A stretch of 64,000 bases of DNA from Pseudoduganella guangdongensis. Lineage in GTDB: Bacteria; Pseudomonadota; Gammaproteobacteria; Burkholderiales; Burkholderiaceae_D. The translations under genes and the position numbers were made by a program. How positions within the stretch are numbered: the stretch's first letter is position 1; each line of letters opens with the position of its first letter. The stretch spans positions 20,672 to 84,671 of the forward strand of contig NZ_WWCJ01000025.1 in the NCBI RefSeq assembly GCF_009857475.1. The letters are read 5' to 3'. Positions 1 through 8,387 of the stretch are shown in pieces. Under the pieces are notes generated by a model. The model made no database searches, was not told where the DNA came from, and saw only the letters and a program-made list of their open reading frames with translations.

Positions 1-806
1 GGGCTGTTGCCCGCCGTGTAGGCGGCGGCCGGCTTGCCCAGCAGGACGGCCAGCGCGTGCTCGGTGGTGGCGCGGCGGCGCTGCAGGCCGATGGCCTCGG
101 CGCGGGTGGTTGCCAGCTCGGTCTTGGCGCGCGAGAGGTCGAATTCGCCAATGTCGCCCAGGTCGAAGCGACGCTGGGTAACCTTGACACTCTCCTCGCG
201 CAAACGGACCGTCTGCTCCACAGTCGCCAATTCGGCGTCCGTGGCGCGCAGGCGGAAATAGGTCTGGGCGACGTCGGCTTGCAGCGACAGCAGGATGGAG
301 CGGTAGTTCGCTTCCACCTGCGCCGCGTCACCGCGCGCCGCCGAGACATTGCTCGATACGCGGCCGAACAGGTCCACCTCGTAGCTCGCGCTCAGCGTGG
401 CGTTGTAGGCGGTCTGGATCGGCTGGTCGATGCCGGCGCGCGAACGCTGGCCGCCGACGCCGACGCCGATCTGCGGGATGCGGTCGGCTTCGGCCACGCC
501 GGCGATGGCGCGCGCCTGCTTGACGCGGGCGGCCGCCACAGCCAGGTTGGCATTGTTGCGGGTGGCTTCGTTGACCAGCTCATTCAGGGCCGAGTCGCCA
601 AAGGCCAGCCACCATTCGCCGCGCGGCTGGCGCTCGGCGTTCTGGGCTTGCTTCCAGCGGGTGCCGTCGGGGGCGGTCACCACCTGCCCTTCCTTGAAGG
701 CGACCGGGGTCTCGATCTGCGGCTGTTTGAATTCAGGGGCGGCGCAGGCGGACAGCAGCAAGGCTGCCAGCAGCGGCGCCACGCCGCGTGCAATCATCTT
801 TTTCAT
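1..806 (-). CDS. RND efflux outer-membrane factor (OprM/OprN family), 3' end outside window
   Basis: This is the outer-membrane channel of a tripartite efflux pump; about 268 N-terminal residues lie in the window and the frame stays open to base 1. It starts with a lipoprotein signal (LSAC lipobox, residues 18-21), then a WW(L)AFGDSALNELV block, AARVKQARAIAGVAEADRIP, and SYEVDLFGRV, all typical of the first OEP repeat of NodT/OprM proteins. The start ATG shares bases with the TAA stop of the RND permease (TAATG), so the two are translationally coupled. Order adaptor-permease-channel on one strand matches MexEF-OprN and BpeEF-OprC operons. Substrate cannot be read from sequence. Confidence 0.93.
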   Translation of the reverse strand, partial: MKKMIARGVAPLLAALLLSACAAPEFKQPQIETPVAFKEGQVVTAPDGTRWKQAQNAERQPRGEWWLAFGDSALNELVNEATRNNANLAVAAARVKQARAIAGVAEADRIPQIGVGVGGQRSRAGIDQPIQTAYNATLSASYEVDLFGRVSSNVSAARGDAAQVEANYRSILLSLQADVAQTYFRLRATDAELATVEQTVRLREESVKVTQRRFDLGDIGEFDLSRAKTELATTRAEAIGLQRRRATTEHALAVLLGKPAAAYTAGNS

Positions 807-3800
807 TAGTGGGTCCCTTCCAGTTGCGGGGCGTTGTCCGCCGCCGGGGATTTCTTCTCAAGGCGCTTGGCCAACGTGCGCAGCAGGACGTAGAACACCG
901 GCGTCAGGAACAGGCCGAAGAAGGTCACGCCCAGCATGCCGGCAAACACCGCCACACCCATGGCATGGCGCATCTCCGCACCCGCACCAACCGAGAACAC
1001 CAGCGGCACCACACCCATGATGAAGGCGATCGACGTCATCAGGATCGGGCGCAGACGCAAGCGGCAAGCTTCCAGTGCTGCTTCCAGGATGGTGCGGCCA
1101 TGGTCTTCCAATTCGCGCGCAAATTCCACGATCAGGATCGCGTTTTTGGACGCCAACCCGACTAGCACAAAGAGCGCAATCTGCGTAAAGACGTTGTTGT
1201 CGCCACCGGTCAGCTTGACGCCAATCAGCGCGCACAGGATCGACATCGGCACGATCAGGATCACCGCCAGCGGCAGGGTCCAGCTTTCGTACTGGGCGGC
1301 CAGCACCAGGAACACCAGCAGCACGCACAGCGGGAACACGTAGATCATGGTGTTACCGGCCAGGATTTCCTGGTAGGTCAGCTCGGTCCATTCGTAGCCC
1401 ATGCCCTTCGGCAGGTTTTCTTTGACGATTTCTTCCAGCGCTGCCTGGGCCTGGCCGGACGAGAAGCCTGGCGCCGGGGCACCGTTGATCTCGGCCGATA
1501 CGTAGGCGTTGTAGCGCTCCACGCGGTCCGGGCCATAGCTGTCTTTGACGCGCATCAGCGACGACAGCGGGATCATCTCGCCTTTGGCGTTACGTACTTT
1601 CAGCTGGGCGATCTGCTCGGCCTGCGAACGGAACGGGGCATCAGCCTGCACGCGCACCTGGTAGGTACGGCCGAACTGGTTGAAGTCATTCACGTACAGC
1701 GAACCAAGGTTGATCTGCAAGGTCTGGTAGATGCTTTGCAGCGGCACGCCCAGTTGCTTGGCTTTGGCGCGGTCCACGTCCGCGAACAGCTGCGGCACGT
1801 TGATCTGGAAGCTGGAGAAGACACCGGCCAGGCGCTTGTCCTGCCAGGCTTTCATCTGGATCGCCTGGATGGTTTTGTACAACTCATCGTAGCCAGCGTT
1901 GTTGCGGTCTTCGATCATCATCTTGAAGCCGCCGGTGGTGCCCAGGCCATTGACTGGCGGTGGTGGGAAGACCATCACGAACGCGTCCTGCACGGCGCCC
2001 ATGCGCTTGTTGATTTCCGCGGCAATCGCCTCGCCCGATTGGGACGGGTCGGTACGCTCGTGGAATGGCTTCAGCGTGGTGAACACGATACCGGCGTTCG
2101 GCGCATTGGTGAAGCCGTTGATCGACAGGCCTGGGAAGGCAACCGACGCATCCACGCCAGGGATTTCCTTGGCGATGTCGGACATCTTGCGGATCACCTG
2201 GTCAGTGCGTTCCAGCGAGGCGGCATCCGGCAGCTGGGCGAAGCCCACCAGGTATTGTTTATCCTGCGCCGGCACGAAGCCGTTCGGCACCACTTTGAAC
2301 ATCACGCCTGCCGCAGCAGCCAGCACCAGGTAGACAGCGACCGATGCGGTCTTGCGCTTCAGTACCGCTTGCACGCCGGTTTCATAGCTGTGCGAAGCGC
2401 GGTTAAAGAAACGGTTGAACCAAGCGAAGAAGCGGCCGAAGATCTTGTCCATCACGCGAGTCAGCGCATCTTTCGGTGCATCATGCGGGCGCAGCAGCGA
2501 TGCCGACAGGGCCGGGGCCAGGGTCAGCGAGCACAGTGCCGAAATGACGGTCGAAATAGCGATGGTCAGCGCGAACTGGCGGTAGAACTGGCCGGTCAGG
2601 CCGGACACGAAGGCGATCGGTACGAACACGGCGCACAGCACCAGCGCAATCGCGATAATCGGGCCGGACACCTCTTTCATGGCCTGGATGGTGGCGTCGC
2701 GGGCCGACAGGCCGTTGGCGATATTCCGTTCCACGTTCTCCACCACCACAATCGCATCGTCCACCACGATACCGATGGCCAGCACCAGGCCGAACAGCGA
2801 CAGCGTATTGATCGAGAAGCCAAAGGCGATCATCACCGCAAAAGTACCAACGATCGATACCGGCACCGCCAACAGCGGGATGATCGATGCGCGCCAGGTT
2901 TGCAGGAAGATAATCACCACCAGCACCACCAGGGCCACCGCTTCCAGCAGGGTGTGGATCACGGATTTGATCGACTCGCGCACGAACTGGGTCGGGTCAT
3001 ACACGATGTCGTAGGCTACGCCTTCCGGGAAGTCCTTCTTCAGTTCTTCCATCTTGGCGCGCACATTGGCCGACAGCTCCAGCGCATTGCTGTTAGGCGC
3101 TTCGAAGATACCCAGGCCGACTGCCGATTTATTATTCAGCAGGGAGCGCAACGAGTAGCTGTTGGAGCCCATTTCGATACGGGCCACATCCTTCAGGCGG
3201 GTCAGCGCGCCGTCTTCATTGGTCTTGACGATGATATCGCCAAATTCCTCGGCGCTGCTCAAACGGCCCTGGGTGTTTACGGTCAGCTGGAAGTCAGCCG
3301 CCTTGGACGGCGCAGCGCCGATCACACCAGCCGCCACCTGCACGTTCTGCTCGCGGATCGCATCGACCACGTCGGACGCGGTCATATTGCGGCCGGCGAC
3401 CTTCTGCGGGTCGAGCCAGATACGCATGGCGTAATCGCCGGCGCCGAAGATCTGCACGTCGCCCATGCCTGGAATACGCGCCAGCTGGTCTTTCACGTTC
3501 AGCACGCCGTAGTTGCGCAGGTACAGGTCGTCGTAACGGCCGTTCGGCGACAGCAAGTGCACCACCATCGTCAGGTTTGGCGACGACTTCACGGTGGTCA
3601 CACCGATCTGGCGCACCTCTTCCGGCAGGCGTGGCAAGGCGCGCTGCACGCGGTTCTGCACCGCGGTTTCAGCCTTGTCGACGTCGGTGCCGATCTTGAA
3701 GGTCACGGTCAGCATCAGCGCGCCATCGGAGGTGTTTTGCGAGGACATATACAGCATGTTCTCAACACCGTTGATCTGCTCTTCGAGCGGCGCGGCGACA

Positions 3801-3985
3801 GTTTCCGCAATTACTTTCGGGTTCGCACCCGGATACACGGCACGCACCACAACGGATGGCGGCACCACTTCCGGGTATTCGGAGACGGGCAGCTTGAAGA
3901 TCGAGATCAAGCCCGCTACGAAGACAATGATCGATAGAACCGCCGCGAAGATCGGTTTATCGACAAAGAAGCGAGAGAAATTCAT
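806..3985 (-). CDS. RND efflux permease, MexF/BpeF-like
   Basis: Inner-membrane proton-driven drug exporter of 1059 residues, the usual length for the HAE1 family. It begins MNFSRFFVDKPIFAAVLSII and carries the family signature VSEYPEVVPPSVVVRA near residue 40, the GVENMLYMSSQ loop, and the TM4 proton-relay pair in GIVVDDAIVVVENVERN around residue 405. The N-terminal third reads closer to MexF/BpeF than to AcrB or MexB from memory of those proteins. It lies 3 bp downstream of the adaptor gene and overlaps the channel gene. A 733-codon open frame on the opposite strand is a codon-bias shadow. Confidence 0.96.
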   Translation of the reverse strand: MNFSRFFVDKPIFAAVLSIIVFVAGLISIFKLPVSEYPEVVPPSVVVRAVYPGANPKVIAETVAAPLEEQINGVENMLYMSSQNTSDGALMLTVTFKIGTDVDKAETAVQNRVQRALPRLPEEVRQIGVTTVKSSPNLTMVVHLLSPNGRYDDLYLRNYGVLNVKDQLARIPGMGDVQIFGAGDYAMRIWLDPQKVAGRNMTASDVVDAIREQNVQVAAGVIGAAPSKAADFQLTVNTQGRLSSAEEFGDIIVKTNEDGALTRLKDVARIEMGSNSYSLRSLLNNKSAVGLGIFEAPNSNALELSANVRAKMEELKKDFPEGVAYDIVYDPTQFVRESIKSVIHTLLEAVALVVLVVIIFLQTWRASIIPLLAVPVSIVGTFAVMIAFGFSINTLSLFGLVLAIGIVVDDAIVVVENVERNIANGLSARDATIQAMKEVSGPIIAIALVLCAVFVPIAFVSGLTGQFYRQFALTIAISTVISALCSLTLAPALSASLLRPHDAPKDALTRVMDKIFGRFFAWFNRFFNRASHSYETGVQAVLKRKTASVAVYLVLAAAAGVMFKVVPNGFVPAQDKQYLVGFAQLPDAASLERTDQVIRKMSDIAKEIPGVDASVAFPGLSINGFTNAPNAGIVFTTLKPFHERTDPSQSGEAIAAEINKRMGAVQDAFVMVFPPPPVNGLGTTGGFKMMIEDRNNAGYDELYKTIQAIQMKAWQDKRLAGVFSSFQINVPQLFADVDRAKAKQLGVPLQSIYQTLQINLGSLYVNDFNQFGRTYQVRVQADAPFRSQAEQIAQLKVRNAKGEMIPLSSLMRVKDSYGPDRVERYNAYVSAEINGAPAPGFSSGQAQAALEEIVKENLPKGMGYEWTELTYQEILAGNTMIYVFPLCVLLVFLVLAAQYESWTLPLAVILIVPMSILCALIGVKLTGGDNNVFTQIALFVLVGLASKNAILIVEFARELEDHGRTILEAALEACRLRLRPILMTSIAFIMGVVPLVFSVGAGAEMRHAMGVAVFAGMLGVTFFGLFLTPVFYVLLRTLAKRLEKKSPAADNAPQLEGTH

Positions 3986-3988
3986 ACA

Positions 3989-5200
3989 TTATTCCTTGGA
4001 GGTTTTGGCTTCGGTGGCGGCGACTTTCTGCGCGGCTGCCATCGGGTCAAACGTCATATCAACCATTTCCGGCGTGATCGGCGCGCCAGGGCGCACGCGT
4101 TGCAGGCCGTTGACGACGATCTTCTCGCCTGCTTTCAGGCCGTTGCGCACCACGCGCAGGCCATCCACGTTGGGGCCCAGCACCACCGGGCGGTATTCGG
4201 CCTTGTTGCCGGCGCCCACCACGAACACGAATTTGCGGTCCTGGTCGGTGCCCACGGCGCGGTCGTTGATCAGCAGGGTTTGCTGGGTGGCGGTGCCGCC
4301 GTCCAGCTGGACGCGGGCGAACAGGCCGGGCACCAGGGCGCGGTCCTTATTGTCGAAGGTGGCGCGCATGCGGACCGAGCCGGTGCGCACGTCGAGCTGG
4401 TTGTCGACGAATTCCAGCTTGCCCTCATGCGGGAAGCCGGTTTCGTTGGCCAAACCGACCTTCACGGTGACCGGCTGGCCTTTGTGGGCCTGGCCGCCAA
4501 CGCGCAGGAAGGTGCTTTCGTCGCCGTCGAAGCTGGCGTAAATCTTGTCGAGCGAGACCACGCTGGTCAGCACCGCGGCCGGGTCGACCAGGTTGCCAAG
4601 GGTGATTTCGGCTTTGGACACGCGGCCGTTGATCGGCGATACCACCTGGGTGTAGGACAGGTTCAGGCGCGCGGCTTCCGCGGCGGCGGCGGCGGCGCGG
4701 GCGCTGGCGTCCAGCTCCTTCAAGGCCGAGGCGCGTTCGTCGAACTCGCGCTGCGCGATCGCTTTATCGGCCAGCAGGCGTTCGGCACGGGCCAGTTCCA
4801 GCTTGGCCAGGTCGGCCTTGGCGCGCGCCGAATTGGCGGCGGCCTCGGCACGGCTGGCTTCAGCCTGGAATGGACGGGCGTCGATCACGAACAGCACATC
4901 GCCTTTTTTCACTTCGCTGCCAGGCTTGAAATTCACCGCGGTGATAAAACCGCTGACGCGCGGGCGGATTTCGACGTGTTCAATGGCTTCGATACGGCCG
5001 GAGAACTCCTGGGTTTCAGCGACGGATTTCTGCACCACGACCGCTGCCGATACCGGCGGGCCGCCGGCTGCAGGCGCCTGGCTTTCAGTCGCCTTGCTGT
5101 TGGCATCGCAGCCGGACAGGATGGCAGCCGCCAGCCCGCCCACAGCCAACGCGGCAACCAGCGGTCGCACAAGAGTGGTCATTCGATTCATCTTTTTCAT
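3989..5200 (-). CDS. RND efflux periplasmic adaptor (MexE/AcrA family)
   Basis: Membrane-fusion protein of 403 residues linking the permease to the outer-membrane channel. It has a lipoprotein signal with lipobox LSGC at residues 28-31, a barrel-sandwich half GRIEAIEHVEIRPRVSGFI, an alanine- and lysine-rich alpha-helical hairpin (about residues 95-175) and the second lipoyl half INGRVSKAEITLGNLV. It is the first gene of the efflux operon. No TetR or LysR gene touches it; the nearest LysR gene is over 1 kb away beyond the hydrolase-like gene, so control is unknown. Confidence 0.95.
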   Translation of the reverse strand: MKKMNRMTTLVRPLVAALAVGGLAAAILSGCDANSKATESQAPAAGGPPVSAAVVVQKSVAETQEFSGRIEAIEHVEIRPRVSGFITAVNFKPGSEVKKGDVLFVIDARPFQAEASRAEAAANSARAKADLAKLELARAERLLADKAIAQREFDERASALKELDASARAAAAAAEAARLNLSYTQVVSPINGRVSKAEITLGNLVDPAAVLTSVVSLDKIYASFDGDESTFLRVGGQAHKGQPVTVKVGLANETGFPHEGKLEFVDNQLDVRTGSVRMRATFDNKDRALVPGLFARVQLDGGTATQQTLLINDRAVGTDQDRKFVFVVGAGNKAEYRPVVLGPNVDGLRVVRNGLKAGEKIVVNGLQRVRPGAPITPEMVDMTFDPMAAAQKVAATEAKTSKE

Positions 5201-5257
5201 TTCTTAACCTCTTGGGGGTGATAATTCGTTGGAAAATTTTGGCAAAAAGGAGCCCCT

Positions 5258-5279
5258 GTGCCTCGCAGGCACTTTTTTT
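5258..5279. terminator. Hairpin with T-tract between efflux operon and hydrolase-like gene
   Basis: Stem GTGCCT / AGGCAC (5258-5263 and 5267-5272) with a CGC loop is followed by seven T on the plus strand and flanked by AAAAAGG on the left. The perfect U-tract serves plus-strand transcripts, but no plus-strand gene ends here. In the minus direction it lies just past the stop of the 5308-6153 gene, where the U-tract comes only after an extra nine bases. It probably works as a bidirectional barrier. Confidence 0.5.
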
Positions 5280-5307
5280 CTGATGCTTCTGTTATATGGA
5301 AACGGCG

Positions 5308-6153
5308 TTACGCTGCGGGGGTTTCCGACCCGTCAATAGCACTGATAAAACTAGCCATCTCTTTTAGCGCAAAACCCCTGCACGCGCATTCATTCCTGGC
5401 TCCCGGCTCCTGCAGTGGGGCCGGTGGCATGCGTCTGACTGTAGTTTTGACTCCGCAGGCGATCAGTTTCGCCCCGTATTGTTCTGCTTCATCCCGTAAG
5501 GGATCATCCTCGGCCGACAAGATCAGGGCCGGCGGCAAATTCTTCAGGCGGCTTGACTGCAGCGGCGAGGCATATGGGTGGGCGCGGTCAGCGGCATTCG
5601 GCAGGTAGCCGCGATAAGCCTGGGCGCAGGTGTCGGCCAGTTTCATCTGGTCTGGACAGTTCGGCACATCGCGCATGGAACAAGTGGTCAAGCCCGGGTC
5701 GAGCATCGGCATGATCAGAATCTGGCCGGCCAGGGCCGGGCCGCCGCGGTCGCGCGCCATCAGCGCGGAGACAGCCGCCAGGTTGGCGCCCGCTTCAATG
5801 CCGGCGGTCAGCAGCTGCTTGCCGCTCCAGGCCAGCTTGGCCTTGTTCTTCTTGGCCCAGGCCAGCACGGCGTGCGCGTCTTCCACTGCCGCCGGGAACG
5901 GGCTGACCGGCGCCAGGGTGTAATTGGTGGCCAGGATGACGTGGCCGGGGTTGCACGCTACCAGGTGGCGCAGGAATTCGTCCGCCTCCTCCAGGTCGCC
6001 GGCCACAAAGCCGCCGCCATGGAAGAAAACGATCAGGGCGTCGCGCTTAGCGGACGAATTCCCGGCCAGGTAGAGGCGCGCAGCGAGCGGGCCTTGGGCG
6101 CCACGCACTTCCAGTTCGCGGATTTTCAGTTCCGCCGGTGCCTGTGCGGTCAT
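5308..6153 (-). CDS. Alpha/beta-hydrolase (HSL/lipase family) lacking catalytic Ser and His
   Basis: A 281-residue protein with the hormone-sensitive-lipase fold. The oxyanion motif HGGG is at residues 45-48, ATNYTLAPVSPFPAAVEDA matches the family's Y-L-P-E/P stretch, and the acid loop DDPLRDE holds Asp217. The nucleophile elbow, normally GDSAGGNLAA, reads GIEAGANLAA here, so Glu120 stands where Ser is required. The C-terminal HGF motif reads RGF (Arg259). Two of three catalytic residues are therefore absent although the frame is intact, which suggests a binding or regulatory role, or early decay. It overlaps the upstream small gene by ATGA. Confidence 0.85.
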   Translation of the reverse strand: MTAQAPAELKIRELEVRGAQGPLAARLYLAGNSSAKRDALIVFFHGGGFVAGDLEEADEFLRHLVACNPGHVILATNYTLAPVSPFPAAVEDAHAVLAWAKKNKAKLAWSGKQLLTAGIEAGANLAAVSALMARDRGGPALAGQILIMPMLDPGLTTCSMRDVPNCPDQMKLADTCAQAYRGYLPNAADRAHPYASPLQSSRLKNLPPALILSAEDDPLRDEAEQYGAKLIACGVKTTVRRMPPAPLQEPGARNECACRGFALKEMASFISAIDGSETPAA

Positions 6154-6323
6154 TCGCCCGCCTCCGCGCTGGCAGATGCCAACATAGCAGTTGCCGGTGC
6201 GGTGGCGGCGCCGAAGCCGACCTTGGCGCCGTGTGCGAATTCGTCGGTATGCAGGACGCCTGCCAGGGCGATGGCGCCCAGCGCCAACGAAACCATTGCA
6301 AAGAATCCATCTCGGTTACTCAT
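6150..6323 (-). CDS. Small membrane or secreted protein, 57 aa
   Basis: An uncharacterised 57-residue ORF beginning MSNRDGFFAMVSLALGAIAL, a hydrophobic stretch that could be a membrane anchor or signal peptide, followed by an Ala/Gly-rich tail. The start is supported by a strong purine-rich ribosome binding site (AAGGAAAGGAAG, 4-5 bases before ATG), and its stop overlaps the start of the hydrolase-like gene (ATGA). It is the first gene of a two-gene unit divergent from the LysR gene at 6493, so the pair may be the LysR target. No family recognised. Confidence 0.6.
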   Translation of the reverse strand: MSNRDGFFAMVSLALGAIALAGVLHTDEFAHGAKVGFGAATAPATAMLASASAEAGE

Positions 6324-6492
6324 GATTGCTTCCTTTCCTTAAAAACTAAAGCCACTGTAAACATTCCCATCGCGGGAGGGTCAAGTGTCTTTTTTATGCT
6401 GCAATACGGTAATAATAAACTTCCTCTAGAATAAGAAAAATACACTAATGTTGAATTGATTGTTCAGAATCCCGAACAATGAGGCATAACTC

Positions 6493-7440
6493 ATGAATAA
6501 GCTCCAAGCAATGGAAGTCTTTGTGCAGGTGGTCGACGCCGGCGGCTTTACGCGCGCGGCGGAAAACCTGCAGCTGCCCAAAGCCACCGTCTCGACCCTG
6601 GTGGCCGGCCTGGAAGCGACGCTCTCGGTCAAGCTGCTGCACCGGACCACGCGCCAGGTTTCCGTCACGGCGGACGGCGCGGCCTACTATGAGCGCTGCC
6701 TGCGCATCCTGTCCGACGTCAAGGACGCCGAGGAGTCGCTGTCGCGCAGCCGCCTGAACCCGAGCGGCCGCCTGCGGGTGGATGCGCCGACCGGGCTCTC
6801 GGCGGAATTGCTGGTGCCGGCCCTGCCCTCCTTCTTTGAACGGTACCCGGATATCCAGCTGGAACTCGGTTGCAGCGACCGCATCATCGATTTGATCGAA
6901 GAAGGCGTCGATTGTGCAGTGCGGGGTGGCCAATTGGGCGATTCCAGCCTGATCGCGCGGCGCGTCGGCATGCTGAATTTCGTCACCTGCGCGGCGCCCT
7001 CCTATCTTGAACGCTACGGCACGCCGAGCCACCCGCACGACCTGGAGCGGCACCGGGTCATCAACTATTTTTCGTCCAAATCGGGCCGGGTCTACCCTTG
7101 GGACTACACGCGCGACGGCGAACGGATCGAATTGACGCTGCCGGGCCGCATCGCCCTGAACGATTCGAACGCCTATTTCCAGGCCGGCCTGGCGGGCCTG
7201 GGCATTATCATGCTGACCGATGTGCAATTGGCCAACCGTGGCGGCGAGGGCAAACTGGTGCGGGTGCTACAGGATTGGACGACCGAGCCGGCGCCGATCC
7301 ATGTGGTGTACCCGCAGAACCGCCACCTGTCGGCCAAGGTGCGCGTTTTTGTTGAATGGGTGGCAGACCTGATGGCGGCCCATCCCCACTTGCGGCTGCG
7401 GCCCATGGCCGCGCCCGCCCCACAGGAGCTGACTGTATGA
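6493..7440 (+). CDS. LysR-family transcriptional regulator
   Basis: A 315-residue LysR regulator. The N-terminal winged helix-turn-helix reads MEVFVQVVDAGGFTRAAENL followed by LPKATVSTLVAGLEATLSVKLLHRTTR, and the effector domain begins about residue 90 (GRLRVDAPTGLSAELLVPAL). It is close to the subgroup annotated as 'LysR, substrate-binding type 2' in Burkholderiales. It is divergent from the small-protein/hydrolase-like pair and its stop overlaps the next gene by ATGA, so it is co-transcribed with the dehydrogenase and kinase genes downstream. Confidence 0.93.
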   Translation: MNKLQAMEVFVQVVDAGGFTRAAENLQLPKATVSTLVAGLEATLSVKLLHRTTRQVSVTADGAAYYERCLRILSDVKDAEESLSRSRLNPSGRLRVDAPTGLSAELLVPALPSFFERYPDIQLELGCSDRIIDLIEEGVDCAVRGGQLGDSSLIARRVGMLNFVTCAAPSYLERYGTPSHPHDLERHRVINYFSSKSGRVYPWDYTRDGERIELTLPGRIALNDSNAYFQAGLAGLGIIMLTDVQLANRGGEGKLVRVLQDWTTEPAPIHVVYPQNRHLSAKVRVFVEWVADLMAAHPHLRLRPMAAPAPQELTV

Positions 7441-8387
7441 GCGAGCGTATTGTTTTCCTGGACCGCGACAGCATCATCGCCGATATCCGGCGCCCGCGCT
7501 TTGCGCACGAGTGGGCCGAGTACCCTGCTTCCACGGCGGCGCAGGCCATCGAGCGGCTGCAGGGCGCTACCATCGCCATCAGCAACAAGGTGCCGCTGCG
7601 CGCCGAAGCGCTGGCCGCGCTGCCGGACTTGAAAATGATCGCGGTGGCCGCCACCGGCACCGACAATGTGGACCTGGCGGCGGCGCGCGAGCGCGGCATT
7701 GTGGTCGCCAATATCCGCGGCTACGCGCACGCCGCCGTGCCGGAGCATACCTTCGCCCTGATCCTGGCCCTGCGCCGCCAGTTGCTGGCCTACCGCGCCG
7801 ATATCGAGGCGGGGCTGTGGGAACAGTCGCCGCGCTTCTGCCTGTTCCACCACCCGATCCGCGACCTGCACGGCAGCCGCCTTGGCTTGCTGGGCTATGG
7901 TGAACTGGGGCGCCAGGTGGCGCACCTGGGCCGCGCCTTCGGCATGGAAGTCGCGGTGCACACACGCACACCGACCGACGATGCGGGCGTGCGCAATGTG
8001 GGCTGGGACGAGCTGCTGGAGACATCGGACGTACTTAGCCTGCATGCCCCGCTGACCGACGCCACGCGCAACATCGTCGGCGCGGCGGAGCTGGCGCGCA
8101 TGAAGCCGAGCAGCATCCTGATCAACACGGCGCGCGGCGGGCTGGTGGACGAGGCGGCGCTGGCCAATGCTTTGCAGCGCGGCGTCATCGCCGGCGCGGG
8201 CTTCGACGTGCTGTCGAAGGAACCGCCGACGCCGGACAATCCCTTATTACGCCTGCGCTTGCCCAATTTCCTGCTGACGCCACATTCGGCCTGGGCCAGC
8301 GGCCAGGCCATGCAGGGCCTGGCCGACCAGTTGATCGACAATATCGAAGCCTTTGCCGCTGGCCATCCAGCGCATCGCGTCGCATGA
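7437..8387 (+). CDS. D-2-hydroxyacid dehydrogenase (glycerate/hydroxypyruvate type)
   Basis: NAD(P)-dependent 2-hydroxyacid dehydrogenase, 316 residues from the ATG that overlaps the LysR stop. The Rossmann motif GYGELG is at residues 153-158. The catalytic Arg233 (TARGG), Glu262 (KEPP) and His283 (TPHSAW) are all present, so it should be active. TGTDNVDLAAARERGI matches glycerate dehydrogenase (HprA-type) proteins best. It sits between a LysR gene and a sensor kinase with ATGA overlaps on both sides, so the three form an operon; the natural substrate is not clear. Confidence 0.92.
   Translation: MSERIVFLDRDSIIADIRRPRFAHEWAEYPASTAAQAIERLQGATIAISNKVPLRAEALAALPDLKMIAVAATGTDNVDLAAARERGIVVANIRGYAHAAVPEHTFALILALRRQLLAYRADIEAGLWEQSPRFCLFHHPIRDLHGSRLGLLGYGELGRQVAHLGRAFGMEVAVHTRTPTDDAGVRNVGWDELLETSDVLSLHAPLTDATRNIVGAAELARMKPSSILINTARGGLVDEAALANALQRGVIAGAGFDVLSKEPPTPDNPLLRLRLPNFLLTPHSAWASGQAMQGLADQLIDNIEAFAAGHPAHRVA

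Noticed and set aside
1736..3937. 733-codon plus-strand open frame opposite the RND permease gene
   Set aside because: His/Gln/Arg-rich translation without domains, a mirror of the high-GC codon bias of the permease gene.
5201..5307. TetR-type operator or regulator for the efflux operon
   Set aside because: No regulator gene adjoins the operon and no clear palindrome was seen in the upstream region apart from the terminator hairpin.
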